Source: Thioalkalivibrio paradoxus ARh 1 (GTDB taxonomy: Bacteria; Pseudomonadota; Gammaproteobacteria; Ectothiorhodospirales; Ectothiorhodospiraceae). Taken from it: a stretch of DNA of 64,000 bases. The first letter of the stretch is position 1. Each line of letters starts with the position of its first letter. The DNA lies in contig NZ_CP007029.1 in the NCBI RefSeq assembly GCF_000227685.2, positions 2,578,501-2,642,500 on the forward strand, read 5' to 3'. The notes under the pieces were generated by a model. The model ran no database searches, was not told the origin of the DNA, and was given only the letters and a program-made list of their open reading frames with translations. The translations under genes and the position numbers were made by a program. This document shows, piece after piece, positions 54,438-63,134 of the stretch.

Positions 54438-55829
54438 ATGGAACAGTACGACGTAATCGTGATCGGCGGCGGCAGCGGGGGTCTCGCGGTCGCCGAGCGG
54501 GCCGCCGGCCACGGTGCTCGGGTCGTGGTCTTCGACCCGAAACCCCTCGGCGGCACCTGCGTGAACGAGGGTTGCGTGCCCAAGAAGCTGACCTGGTATG
54601 CGGCCCACCACATCGGCCACGCCCGCCATGCCGCGGAATTCGGCGTGGATTTGCAATTCTCGGGCATTCGCTACCCGGATCTGGTCCAACGCCGGCATGC
54701 ATTCCTGCGCATGCTGAACGACTACTGGTCCGGCTACCTGGAACGCCTCGGGGTCGAGTACGTGCCGGAACGGGCACAGCTGCTGGACGAGCGCACCGTC
54801 AGCGCCGGGGGCAAGGAATACCGCGGCGAGCGCGTGGTGATCGCCACCGGCGGCGAACCCTTGGTGCCGCGCATGCCTGGACACGAGCTCGGTGCGACCT
54901 CGGACGACTTCTTCCAGTGGACGGACCTGCCGAAATCGATCGCGATCATCGGCGCCGGCTACATCGGGCTGGAGATGGCCGGCATGCTCCGGGCGTTCGG
55001 CACGGAGGTGACCGTGGTCGCGATGGAGGACCGGGTGCTGGAAATGTTCGACCCGATGGTCAGCCACGTGCTCGAACGGCACCTCGGGGAACAGGGCATC
55101 GAACGCCGTCTCGGCGCCACGGTGAACGGTCTCGCGGGTGAGCCCGGCGCGGTGCGCGTACAAATCGCCGACGGCAGCGAGCTCGGTCCGTTCGAGCGCG
55201 TGCTCTGGGCGGTCGGGCGCTCGCCGAAAACCCGCGACATCGGCCTCGAATCGACCGGCGTGAAACTGCGCCCGAACGGGACCGTGCCAGTCGATGAGTG
55301 GCAGCAGACGAACGTCCCGGGCGTATTCGCGCTCGGCGACATCGTCGGCAAGGGTCCGCTGACTCCGGTCGCGATCGCCGCCGGCCGCCGGCTGGCCGAT
55401 CGCTGGTTCGCACCGGAACGCAACCCCGTTCCGGTCGACTACAGCCAGATTCCGACCGTGACCTTCACCCATCCGCCCACGGCTGCAGTGGGCATGACCG
55501 AACCGCAGGCAGTCGCCCGGTACGGCGACCAGGTGCACGTCTACGAGACCGAGTTCGGCGGGCTCGCGCGGGCCTTCGCCGAGGGCGACATCGCCCCCGT
55601 CTCGATGAAGCTCGTCTGTGCCGGCGACGACGAACGGGTGGTCGGCATCCACATGGTCGGCGACGGGGTCGACGAAATGTTGCAGGGCTTCGCGGTCGCA
55701 GTGCGCATGGGCGCAACCAAGCGCGACTTCGATCTGACCATTCCGATCCACCCGACCAGCGCCGAGGAGCTGGTCACGTTGAAGGTCTCGCGCCCCGGGC
55801 AGAGCGACCCCATCGCGAACGCCGGGTAA
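54438..55829 (+). CDS. Glutathione (amide) reductase, probably NADH-dependent
   Basis: The 463-aa flavoprotein has the FAD motif VIVIGGGSGGLAVAERAA, the redox disulfide Cys41/Cys46 (GGTCVNEGCVPKK) and the C-terminal HPTSAEELVTL with the active-site histidine. In E. coli glutathione reductase two arginines after the nucleotide-binding strand hold the NADPH phosphate; here those positions are Met and Glu (VVAMEDRVLEMFD). This predicts NADH use, as in Chromatium glutathione amide reductase, whose gene also lies next to a Prx-Grx fusion. Confidence 0.9.
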   Translation: MEQYDVIVIGGGSGGLAVAERAAGHGARVVVFDPKPLGGTCVNEGCVPKKLTWYAAHHIGHARHAAEFGVDLQFSGIRYPDLVQRRHAFLRMLNDYWSGYLERLGVEYVPERAQLLDERTVSAGGKEYRGERVVIATGGEPLVPRMPGHELGATSDDFFQWTDLPKSIAIIGAGYIGLEMAGMLRAFGTEVTVVAMEDRVLEMFDPMVSHVLERHLGEQGIERRLGATVNGLAGEPGAVRVQIADGSELGPFERVLWAVGRSPKTRDIGLESTGVKLRPNGTVPVDEWQQTNVPGVFALGDIVGKGPLTPVAIAAGRRLADRWFAPERNPVPVDYSQIPTVTFTHPPTAAVGMTEPQAVARYGDQVHVYETEFGGLARAFAEGDIAPVSMKLVCAGDDERVVGIHMVGDGVDEMLQGFAVAVRMGATKRDFDLTIPIHPTSAEELVTLKVSRPGQSDPIANAG

Positions 55830-55957
55830 TCGTTGCCCACCCCGCTGCGGCCCGGGAAGCCGCGGCTCCGGTCGGGCGGGGGCCGAACGCCCCCGACCCT
55901 GCGTCCCTGTCGTTAACTGCCATGACCCGTGTGGCCACCCCCGATGATGAAAGAGGC

Positions 55958-56070
55958 GTAGGGCGGAAAAGGCCGAAGGCCGTCATCCGCCATCCGGCGC
56001 CCGGATTGCCGCGGGCGCCTGGGCACTGCGAACGCCGTACGGCGGATGACGCTGCGCTTTTCCGCCCTAC
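55958..56070. repeat. REP-like inverted pair
   Basis: GTAGGGCGGAAAAG...GTCATCCGCC (55958-55991) reappears inverted at 56041-56070. Each arm can also fold alone through GGCGGA and TCCGCC. This is the typical form of REP/BIME elements in gammaproteobacteria. Confidence 0.7.
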
Positions 56071-56151
56071 GGGTCGCCCGGGACACGAGACAGGCCGTGA
56101 CTTTCACGCTAACTGTCATGGCCAGCTGCCACCCTGCAAGACAAAAGGGCG

Positions 56152-56231
56152 AGCCACGGAAGGCACGGACAGACACGGAACAAAGGTTTGATTTGTTTCA
56201 TATTCCGTGATTTCCGTGTCCTTCCGTGGCT
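56152..56231. repeat. Palindromic repeat with AGCCACGGAAG termini
   Basis: AGCCACGGAAG (56152-56162) and its exact inverse CTTCCGTGGCT (56221-56231) bound an 80-bp element with inner ACACGGAA/TTCCGTG words. Confidence 0.65.
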
Positions 56232-56287
56232 GTCATTTCACGCGAGCTGCCATGGCTCCGGGCCACCCCGAACGATGAAAAAGGTTA

Positions 56288-56344
56288 GCCACGGATGAAC
56301 ACGGATAGGGTTTCAACCAAGAAACATCCGTGTTCATCCGTGGC
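56288..56344. repeat. 19-bp perfect inverted repeat hairpin
   Basis: GCCACGGATGAACACGGAT (56288-56306) is matched exactly by its inverse at 56326-56344. The loop also contains GTTTC and GAAAC, extending the stem. This is the strongest hairpin of the array. Confidence 0.75.
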
Positions 56345-56434
56345 AAAGAACGCCTTTCGGCCCTTGTCCGTGCCTTCCGTGTGCTTCCGTGGCCGTATTT
56401 TCACGCGAACTTTGCGGCATGGGGACGAGAGCGA

Positions 56435-57484
56435 TCAGCGCGCCGGCCCGAGGTGGCCGGTTTCGCTGAGTCGCGCAATCGCTTCCGCGACGCCGGTGGC
56501 GTATTCGCCGGGACCCAGCTCGATTTCCAGCTGCAGCATGTCGGGCGCCTGCCAGACCCACGCCAGCGTACGGGGCCGCAGCCGCAACGGCCGGCGGGCC
56601 GGATCGACACCCTCGCGTTCGAGGCCGGCGGCGAGTTCCCCGAGTGCGCCGGCCACCTCGCGTTCCAGCACCAGCGCCTCGCCAGCGCTGCCCGACCCGC
56701 CCCGGCCCCAAAGAGGCCCCGTCGGGTGGATCTCGAGCTGCGCGCAGCGTGCCTCCAGATCCACGTCGATCTCCGGCACCGGGAACACGCTGCCCCGCCC
56801 GTCGAGGTTTGCCAGCTCCCCGGAAAGCAGCCGGTCCCAGGTTCCCTCGCGGACCCGCCGGCGCAGCACCTCGTTGAAGATCGCCGCTCGCGCCGCCGAC
56901 AGGTAGAGCCCGCGCTGGTTGCGGCTGCGCGGGCGCATCCGCCCGGCGAACCAGGCCCGCGCGCGTTCCAGATTGGCATGCCCGAAGCGCTGCTCGCCGA
57001 AATAGGCCGGCAGCCCGCGATCGCGGATTCGCCCGAGCAGCGCGTCCGCGGCCTGCCTGTCGCCCCGGACGTCGCGCAGCCGCAGCCAGAAGCGATTGCC
57101 TCGCAGATGGCCCGTCTTCAGCTTGCGCGCATGGCGCCGGCGATCGAGGATCTCCACTCCATCCGGAACCGCGCCGTTCCAGTCCGGCTCCTGTCGCCCG
57201 GCCAGGTCGACGCTGAACCACTGGGTGGTGATGGCATGGCGATCCTTGCGCCCGGCATACCCGACCGCGACGCGCGCGGCACCGGCGGCCCGTGCCAGCC
57301 ACTCGGCCACGTCCTCGGTGTTCCGGCCCCGCTTGCGTATCTGCAGCCAGACATGCGTGCCCTCGCCCGAGGGCTGCGTCGCCGGGATCTCGTCGACCAC
57401 GAAATCCTCCGGGCAGGTCTTGATACGCGCCTGCAGCGGCAGCCCCCACGGATACACGGGTCCGTCTGACTCGCCCCCGCTCAT
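56435..57484 (-). CDS. truD: tRNA pseudouridine-13 synthase TruD
   Basis: The 349-aa protein starts MSGGESDGPVYPWG and has EDFVVDEIPA and the catalytic region VGYAGRKDRHAITTQWFSV (Asp near residue 85), then GNRFWLRLRDV and YFGEQRFG. It makes pseudouridine 13 in tRNA-Glu. Its start overlaps the tsaB stop by 4 bases. Confidence 0.95.
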   Translation of the reverse strand: MSGGESDGPVYPWGLPLQARIKTCPEDFVVDEIPATQPSGEGTHVWLQIRKRGRNTEDVAEWLARAAGAARVAVGYAGRKDRHAITTQWFSVDLAGRQEPDWNGAVPDGVEILDRRRHARKLKTGHLRGNRFWLRLRDVRGDRQAADALLGRIRDRGLPAYFGEQRFGHANLERARAWFAGRMRPRSRNQRGLYLSAARAAIFNEVLRRRVREGTWDRLLSGELANLDGRGSVFPVPEIDVDLEARCAQLEIHPTGPLWGRGGSGSAGEALVLEREVAGALGELAAGLEREGVDPARRPLRLRPRTLAWVWQAPDMLQLEIELGPGEYATGVAEAIARLSETGHLGPAR

Positions 57485-58191
57485 CCGGCGCGTTCCGTAC
57501 CGCCAGGGACCCTGGCGGCCTTCGGCTCCGCGACCCGGTCGCGCAGATATACCGGCTGCGCTTGCTCGGCAGTCACGAATTCGCCCCGGGCGTACGCCGC
57601 TGCGCCCAGCAACGCGACCTCCCGGGCGCAGGGCAGCGCGGCAGGATCGATGTCGGCATCGGCAAGCCCCTGATCCCGCAAATGCTCCACACACAGCGCT
57701 GCCCCGCTGCCCAGTGCCATGCGCCGGCCCCGGCTCCAGCAGACCCGGACCCGCTCCGGCGCATCGATCGCTTCGTCGCCCGGCTCCACGAGGCCGTCCG
57801 GTCCGACCGCCAGCAACGCCCAGTAGACCTCCCCCATCCGAGCGTCCAGCAGCGCCAGGATCTCCTGTGCACCGCGGTCGGCGCCCTGCTGTGCCAGCGC
57901 CGCGAGCGTGGACACCGGCACCACCGGCCGGTCGACCGCGAACGCAAGGCCCTGTGCAACCCCGAGGCCCAGGCGCACTCCGGTGAAGGCCCCGGGCCCG
58001 CGCCCCACCGCAACCGCATCGAGCTGCGCCGGCACCAGGCCCGCCTCGGCCAGCAGACGGTCGACCTGATCCAGGATCAGTTCCCCGTGCCGTCGCGCGG
58101 CGGCCAGTTCCCGATGCCAGCGCAGGTCGCCGTCGAGCCACAGCGCCGCCGAACAGGCCTCGGTCGCGGTCTCCAGCGCAATCAGGCGCAT
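57481..58191 (-). CDS. tsaB: tRNA threonylcarbamoyladenosine biosynthesis protein TsaB
   Basis: The 236-aa protein starts MRLIALETATEACSAALW and has the core VAVGRGPGAFTGVRLGLGVAQGLA. It supports TsaD in making t6A37 in tRNAs. It overlaps the helicase gene and truD by a few bases each. Confidence 0.94.
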   Translation of the reverse strand: MRLIALETATEACSAALWLDGDLRWHRELAAARRHGELILDQVDRLLAEAGLVPAQLDAVAVGRGPGAFTGVRLGLGVAQGLAFAVDRPVVPVSTLAALAQQGADRGAQEILALLDARMGEVYWALLAVGPDGLVEPGDEAIDAPERVRVCWSRGRRMALGSGAALCVEHLRDQGLADADIDPAALPCAREVALLGAAAYARGEFVTAEQAQPVYLRDRVAEPKAARVPGGTERAG

Positions 58192-60134
58192 GCGGCCGGC
58201 TCCCTGCTGCGTTCCCGCGCTGCGCGCAGGAACGCCAGTGCCTGCAGCGGATCCCGCGTCTGGTGGAATGCGGGCAGCCCGTCGAAAAAGCGTCGGCCGT
58301 AGGGTTTCTGCAGGATGCGCGGATCGCACAGCGCCAGGATCCCCGAGTCCTGGGCGTCGCGGATCAGCCGCCCCGCGCCCTGCTTCAGCGCCAGCACGGC
58401 CTGGGGCAGCTGGAAATCCATGAACGCACTGCCGCCCGCTGCCTCGATGGTCGCGACCCGCGCCTGCAGCACCGGGTCGTTCGGGGCCGCGAAGGGCAGC
58501 CGGTCGATGATCACCGTCGACAATGCGTCGCCGCGGATGTCGACCCCCTCCCAGAAACTCTGCGCGCCGAGCAGCCAGGCTTGGCCGGACGCCCGGAACC
58601 GCGCCAGCAGTTCGGCCCGCGGCTGCTCGCCCTGCACCAGCAGCACCCGTTCGGACGGCAACCGGTCGCGCAGCAGGCCGGCGGCCTCCTGCAACGCACG
58701 GTGGCTGGTGAACAGAAAGAACCCGCCGCCTGGACTGCCCTCGACCAACGGCCAGGCCCAGTCGATGCACGCGCGGGTATACCCCGGGCTGTTCGGATTG
58801 GGCAGCGGTCGTTCGGGCAGCACCAGGCAGGCCTGGCGGGAGAAGTCGAACGGGCTGTCCAGACGTTCGGTGCGCACATCTGCCGGCAACCCGAGTCGCC
58901 GGGCCGCATGATTGAAGTCGTCGCCGATCGCAAGCGTCGCGGACGTGAACACCCAACTCGCCGGGCAGGCCTCACGCTGCTGCGCCAGCGGCCGCGCGGC
59001 ATCGAGGGGGGTCCGGTGCAGGATCAGGCTCTGCCGGAAGCGCTCGACCCAGGCAACGGTTTCGGTGTCGTCCGCGCGCCATTCCTGCAAACGCGATCGC
59101 AGCGTCAGGCATCGCGCCCGAGCCTGATCGAGACCGGGTGTGCGCCCCGCGGCTGCGGCGAGATCGGTTCCGAGCTGCTCCAGCGCCTCGTCGAGCCGGG
59201 ACAGCGCCGCCGCCACCTCGGAGCCACCCGATATCTCGCTCCAGGCCGCTCGGGCCGGCCAGTCCCGGGAGCACTCAAGCAGGCCCGCGACCGCCTCCTG
59301 CAGCGACGCCACCGGTTCGCGCAGGTCGGCCAGATCCGGGGCCTCGCGCTCGAAGTCGCGCACGATATCCCGGCCCAGATCGCGCAGCGCCCGCGTACCC
59401 AGCGCCAGTCCGAAAAAGGCCCCGGCGATCTCCGGCAGCTGATGCGCCTCGTCGACGATCACGGCATCGGCCTGCGGCAGCAATTCTCCGAACCCTTCGT
59501 CCTTCAGGGCCATGTCCGCCAGCAGCAGATGGTGGTTCACCACGATCACGTCCGCGTCCTGCGCGCGACGCCGCGCGCGCACCACGAAGCATTCGTTCAG
59601 GCGCGGACACTCGTGACCCAGGCAGTTGTCGACCGTCGACGTCACCTGTGACCACAGCGGGGCATTCTCGGCCAGGATCTCGGCCTGGGTCAGGTCGCCA
59701 TCGGCCGATCGGCGCGCGAACCGCTGCAGCGCCTCGAGGATCGGCCCCTGCCGGCCGCCAGCGCCGTCGCCGGCCGCCGCGTCGAGACGATAATGACACA
59801 GGTAGTTCGACCGCCCCTTCAGCAGCGCCGCCTTCGGATGCCGGTTCAGCGCCTGACACACGACCGGCAGATCCTTTTCGAACAACTGGTCCTGCAGCGT
59901 CTTGGTGCCCGTGGAGATCAGGATCCGCCGCTGCGACAGCAACGCCGGCACCAGGTAGGCGTAGGTCTTGCCGACGCCGGTCGCCGCCTCGATCAGCAGC
60001 GCCGACCGGGGCTGCTCCAGCACCTCTGCGACGGCCGCGGCCATCACCTGCTGCTGCACCCGCGGCTGGAACCCGGTGACGGCACGGGCCAGGATGCCCT
60101 CCGGCCGCAGGGCGTCGCGCGCCCGTTCGGGCAT
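58182..60134 (-). CDS. yoaA: DinG/YoaA-family ATP-dependent DNA helicase
   Basis: The 650-aa protein has Walker A LLIEAATGVGKTYAYL, an iron-sulfur set of four cysteines (YLCHYRL; CLGHECPRLNEC), a DEAH box VIVDEAHQLPE and a late GAGRLIRDAQDSG motif. It unwinds DNA 5' to 3'. It may start at ATG 60134 or at a TTG at 60152. The length fits YoaA better than DinG. Confidence 0.92.
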   Translation of the reverse strand: MPERARDALRPEGILARAVTGFQPRVQQQVMAAAVAEVLEQPRSALLIEAATGVGKTYAYLVPALLSQRRILISTGTKTLQDQLFEKDLPVVCQALNRHPKAALLKGRSNYLCHYRLDAAAGDGAGGRQGPILEALQRFARRSADGDLTQAEILAENAPLWSQVTSTVDNCLGHECPRLNECFVVRARRRAQDADVIVVNHHLLLADMALKDEGFGELLPQADAVIVDEAHQLPEIAGAFFGLALGTRALRDLGRDIVRDFEREAPDLADLREPVASLQEAVAGLLECSRDWPARAAWSEISGGSEVAAALSRLDEALEQLGTDLAAAAGRTPGLDQARARCLTLRSRLQEWRADDTETVAWVERFRQSLILHRTPLDAARPLAQQREACPASWVFTSATLAIGDDFNHAARRLGLPADVRTERLDSPFDFSRQACLVLPERPLPNPNSPGYTRACIDWAWPLVEGSPGGGFFLFTSHRALQEAAGLLRDRLPSERVLLVQGEQPRAELLARFRASGQAWLLGAQSFWEGVDIRGDALSTVIIDRLPFAAPNDPVLQARVATIEAAGGSAFMDFQLPQAVLALKQGAGRLIRDAQDSGILALCDPRILQKPYGRRFFDGLPAFHQTRDPLQALAFLRAARERSREPAACA

Positions 60135-60144
60135 CGCCTCGCGC

Positions 60145-60708
60145 TCAGCCAACCTCCGACTCCAGACGGCGCACCTCGTCCATCGCCCGGCGTGCGCCGT
60201 CGGTGTCGCCCATCCCCTCGCGGGCGCCGGCGATGATGCGCCAGTTCGCCAGGGCCTGCGCGCGATCCCCGGAACCCAGCTGCAGGGATCGGTGTGCCAT
60301 CCGCTCGGCCTGCACGAACTCGCCCTGTTCGAGTCGTACCCGCGCCAGCCGGCTCCAGAGATCCGGATCGCGAGGGGCGATTCGCAATGCGCGCTCCAGC
60401 CGCAGGCCGGCAAGCCGCAGATCCCCTGCCGCACGCGCCTCGTCCGACTGGGCGGCAAGCGTCAATGCCGCCGGCGCGGTGACGGGTGGCGAAGGCTCCG
60501 GTTCGGGCACAGGCGCCGCCTCCGGCTCCGGCGGCTGCACCTCCTCGACCACCACCGGCGGCGGTGCGGGCATCGGTGCCGACGGGGGCGGCAGGCTGGT
60601 GCGCGGCGCAGGGACCGCACAGGCGCCCAGCAGCAGTGCGGCCAGTACCCACAGGATCGGGGTAGCGCTGCCAACGATTCGACCACTGCGTTGCTGCCGT
60701 TGCCTCAT
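60145..60708 (-). CDS. TPR-containing lipoprotein
   Basis: From the ATG with an AGAGGTGAAACC site the product is 187 aa, with a lipobox (ALLLGAC, Cys near residue 29), a Pro-rich linker (about residues 32-75) and TPR-like helices (RLAGLRLERALRIAPRDPDLW). Its position directly after mrcB suggests an envelope partner of PBP1b, similar in spirit to CpoB, but no homology is claimed. Confidence 0.75.
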   Translation of the reverse strand: MRQRQQRSGRIVGSATPILWVLAALLLGACAVPAPRTSLPPPSAPMPAPPPVVVEEVQPPEPEAAPVPEPEPSPPVTAPAALTLAAQSDEARAAGDLRLAGLRLERALRIAPRDPDLWSRLARVRLEQGEFVQAERMAHRSLQLGSGDRAQALANWRIIAGAREGMGDTDGARRAMDEVRRLESEVG

Positions 60709-60713
60709 TGGTT

Positions 60714-63032
60714 TCACCTCTGGCGCCATCCGGACGCCCCGTCGTTGTAGGAACCGCTCTGCAGATCACAGCTCGCCCGCGTCCGGGGCGCCGAGTCGCG
60801 CCAGAACGGCAACCGGACCCGGTCCGGGCAGGCTTCGGTCTCGGTGCGCAGTCCCGAGCGCCGGTCGACCTCTTGCAGCCGGATCTCGGGGTGGTGCCCC
60901 AGGCTCAGCGAGCCACCGGGCAGTGCCGCCATGCTGCGTATCCACAGCGGCACCGCGCCCGTGGCGCCGGTCAGGCCAGTCGGACGATTGTCGTCCAGGC
61001 CGACCCAGACGACCAGCAGATGCCGATCGTCGAAGCCCGCGAACCAGCTGTCCCGAAGGTCGCTCGAGCTGCCGGTCTTGCCCGCGAGCACCCGACCGGG
61101 CAGCCGCTGCCCGATGCGTTGCCCGGTTCCCCGGGTGGTCACGTCGTGCAGCGCGTGGTTGACGACCTGCACCGCACCGTCGGGAACCGCCCCGCGCAAT
61201 TCCAGGCTGTAATGCGAGAGTTCCTGATTGCCGGCGTCGAGCACGTCGCGAATCGCCCGGCTGCGGGTTGCATACCCGCCGTTGGCCAGCGCCTGGTACA
61301 GCGTTGCCACCTCCAGCGGCGACAGGTCGAGTGCGCCGAGCGCCAGCGAGGGCAACGGCGCCGGGTCGCGTTCGAGACCGAGCGTCTGCAGCAGCCGAAC
61401 GACCTGGGGGATCCCGATCTGCAGGCCCAGCCGCACGGACGCGACATTGTACGACTGAACCAGTGCCTCCCAGGCCGTCACCTGGCCGTGAAACCGGCGG
61501 TTGAAGTTCTGCGGCGACCACGGTTCGCCATGCGGCATTTGCAGCGTCAGCGGGCTATCGTCCAGCAGCGTCGCCAGACTGTAGTGCTCGGGATCCGAGA
61601 GTGCCGCCAGGTAGACGAAGGGCTTCACCAGCGAGCCGATCGGCCGCTTCGCGTCGACCGCGCGGTTGAAGCCAGGGAACCGGGGATCGCGGTCCCCGAC
61701 CAGCGCCAGCACTTCCCCGGCCAGCGGATCGGTCAGTACCGCCGCCACCTGCAGCGGTTCGCTGATGTCGCGGTTCGCGGTGACCTGCTCGAGGCCCTCG
61801 ACGATCTGGCGTTCCAGCGTGAGCTGCGCGCCCGGGTCCAGCGTCGTGAAGATCCGCAGCCCCTCGCTGCGCAGATCCTCCTCGCGGTATTCGTCGCGCA
61901 GCTGGCGGCGCACCAGGTCGACGAAGGCCGGGAAGCGGCTGTCGCCGCGCGGGACCTGGGGCGAAACCCCGAGCGGGCGCGCGCGCGCTTCCTGCACCTG
62001 CGCCGGCGGCGCCAGCCGCTCGCGCTGCATCCGGTCGAGCACGCCGTTGCGGCGCGCCAGCGCGCGTTCCGGGAAACGGCGCGGATCGTAATAGCTGGCA
62101 CCGCGTGCCAGCCCCACCAGCAACGCCAACTGGTCGAGCTCGAGCTCGCGCAACGGGCGCTGGAAATAGAACTCGGCTGCCAGGCCGAAACCGTGGATCG
62201 CGCGGGCACCCGACTGGCCCAGGAAAACCTCGTTCAAATACGCCTCGAGGATCTCCTCCTTGGAATAGCGGTATTCCAGCAACACCGCCATCACCGCCTC
62301 GACCCCTTTGCGGCGCAGCGTCTGGTCGTGCGTCAGGTAGAAGTTCTTCACCAGCTGCTGGGTCAGCGTGCTGCCCCCCTGCACGGTGCGGCCCGCACGC
62401 AGGTTCGCCCAGGCGGCCCGCGCGATCCCGATCGGATCGACTCCCCGGTGCGAGAGAAAGCGCCGGTCCTCGGTCGCCAGCAGCGCGGCAACCAGTCCGG
62501 GCGGAACCTCATCGAGCGTGACTAGTACACGGTCCTCGCCGTGGGTGGGAAAGATACTGCCGATCAGCATCGGCTCAACCCGCATCAGATCGACCGTGCC
62601 GCCGGATTGCCGGTCCCGCACTTCCCCGATCCTGCCGTCGCCGATGCGCAATCGGACCGACCGCGCCGGTTCGCGGCCGTCGCTGAACACGAACGGGCGG
62701 GTGGTCAGGGTGACCGTGCCGCCATTGACCGCGAAGCTCCCGGGACCGCTGCCATCTTCCCGGTAATGCAACGCTTCGAGTTCCAGACGCAGCAGTTCCG
62801 GGGTCAACGGCCGCCCTGCGTACAATTCGAGCGGGCGCGCGAACACGCGCGCCGGAAGCGCCCAGCGCTTGCCCTCGAAACGCGCCTGGATTTCCTGGTC
62901 CAGCTGCTGCACATACCACACGCCGATGGCCCCGAGGACCAGCAGCAGGCCGAGACTGAACCAGAGAACGGCCCCGAGCATCCGGCGGATGCGCGAGCGG
63001 GAGGCGGGGCGGGAGCGGCGTCTGCGCGTCAT
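60714..63032 (-). CDS. mrcB: Penicillin-binding protein 1B
   Basis: The 772-aa protein has an N-terminal Arg-rich cytoplasmic tail, one membrane helix (GAVLWFSLGLLLVLGAIGVW), a UB2H-like domain (about residues 70-140), the glycosyltransferase (LLATEDRRFLSHRGVD; GGSTLTQQLVKNFYLT) and the transpeptidase with serine in IGSLVKPF, SYN and KTGSSSD. It builds peptidoglycan. The start at ATG 63032 is preferred over a TTG at 63050. Confidence 0.95.
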   Translation of the reverse strand: MTRRRRSRPASRSRIRRMLGAVLWFSLGLLLVLGAIGVWYVQQLDQEIQARFEGKRWALPARVFARPLELYAGRPLTPELLRLELEALHYREDGSGPGSFAVNGGTVTLTTRPFVFSDGREPARSVRLRIGDGRIGEVRDRQSGGTVDLMRVEPMLIGSIFPTHGEDRVLVTLDEVPPGLVAALLATEDRRFLSHRGVDPIGIARAAWANLRAGRTVQGGSTLTQQLVKNFYLTHDQTLRRKGVEAVMAVLLEYRYSKEEILEAYLNEVFLGQSGARAIHGFGLAAEFYFQRPLRELELDQLALLVGLARGASYYDPRRFPERALARRNGVLDRMQRERLAPPAQVQEARARPLGVSPQVPRGDSRFPAFVDLVRRQLRDEYREEDLRSEGLRIFTTLDPGAQLTLERQIVEGLEQVTANRDISEPLQVAAVLTDPLAGEVLALVGDRDPRFPGFNRAVDAKRPIGSLVKPFVYLAALSDPEHYSLATLLDDSPLTLQMPHGEPWSPQNFNRRFHGQVTAWEALVQSYNVASVRLGLQIGIPQVVRLLQTLGLERDPAPLPSLALGALDLSPLEVATLYQALANGGYATRSRAIRDVLDAGNQELSHYSLELRGAVPDGAVQVVNHALHDVTTRGTGQRIGQRLPGRVLAGKTGSSSDLRDSWFAGFDDRHLLVVWVGLDDNRPTGLTGATGAVPLWIRSMAALPGGSLSLGHHPEIRLQEVDRRSGLRTETEACPDRVRLPFWRDSAPRTRASCDLQSGSYNDGASGWRQR

Positions 63033-63134
63033 GGTGTTCGATTCGAGCAAAGCTCAATGGTAACCTGAGCCGCATGCGTCGTTCAGGCGCCACTCCGCAT
63101 TTCTGCCTTTCCGGCACCCCAGCGCGAGGTTCCG

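Larger units (their letters stand above)
55914..56424. repeat. Composite array of palindromic elements with shared framing sequences
   Basis: This 605-bp gap between convergent genes holds three palindromic cores, each preceded by a related frame: at 55914 (TAACTGCCATG...GCCACCCC), 56110 (TAACTGTCATGG) and 56243 (CGAGCTGCCATGG...GCCACCCC). Each core is followed by a TTTCACGC word (56102, 56236, 56398). A degenerate half copy of the second core lies at 56371-56393. No protein gene is seen. Confidence 0.65.
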
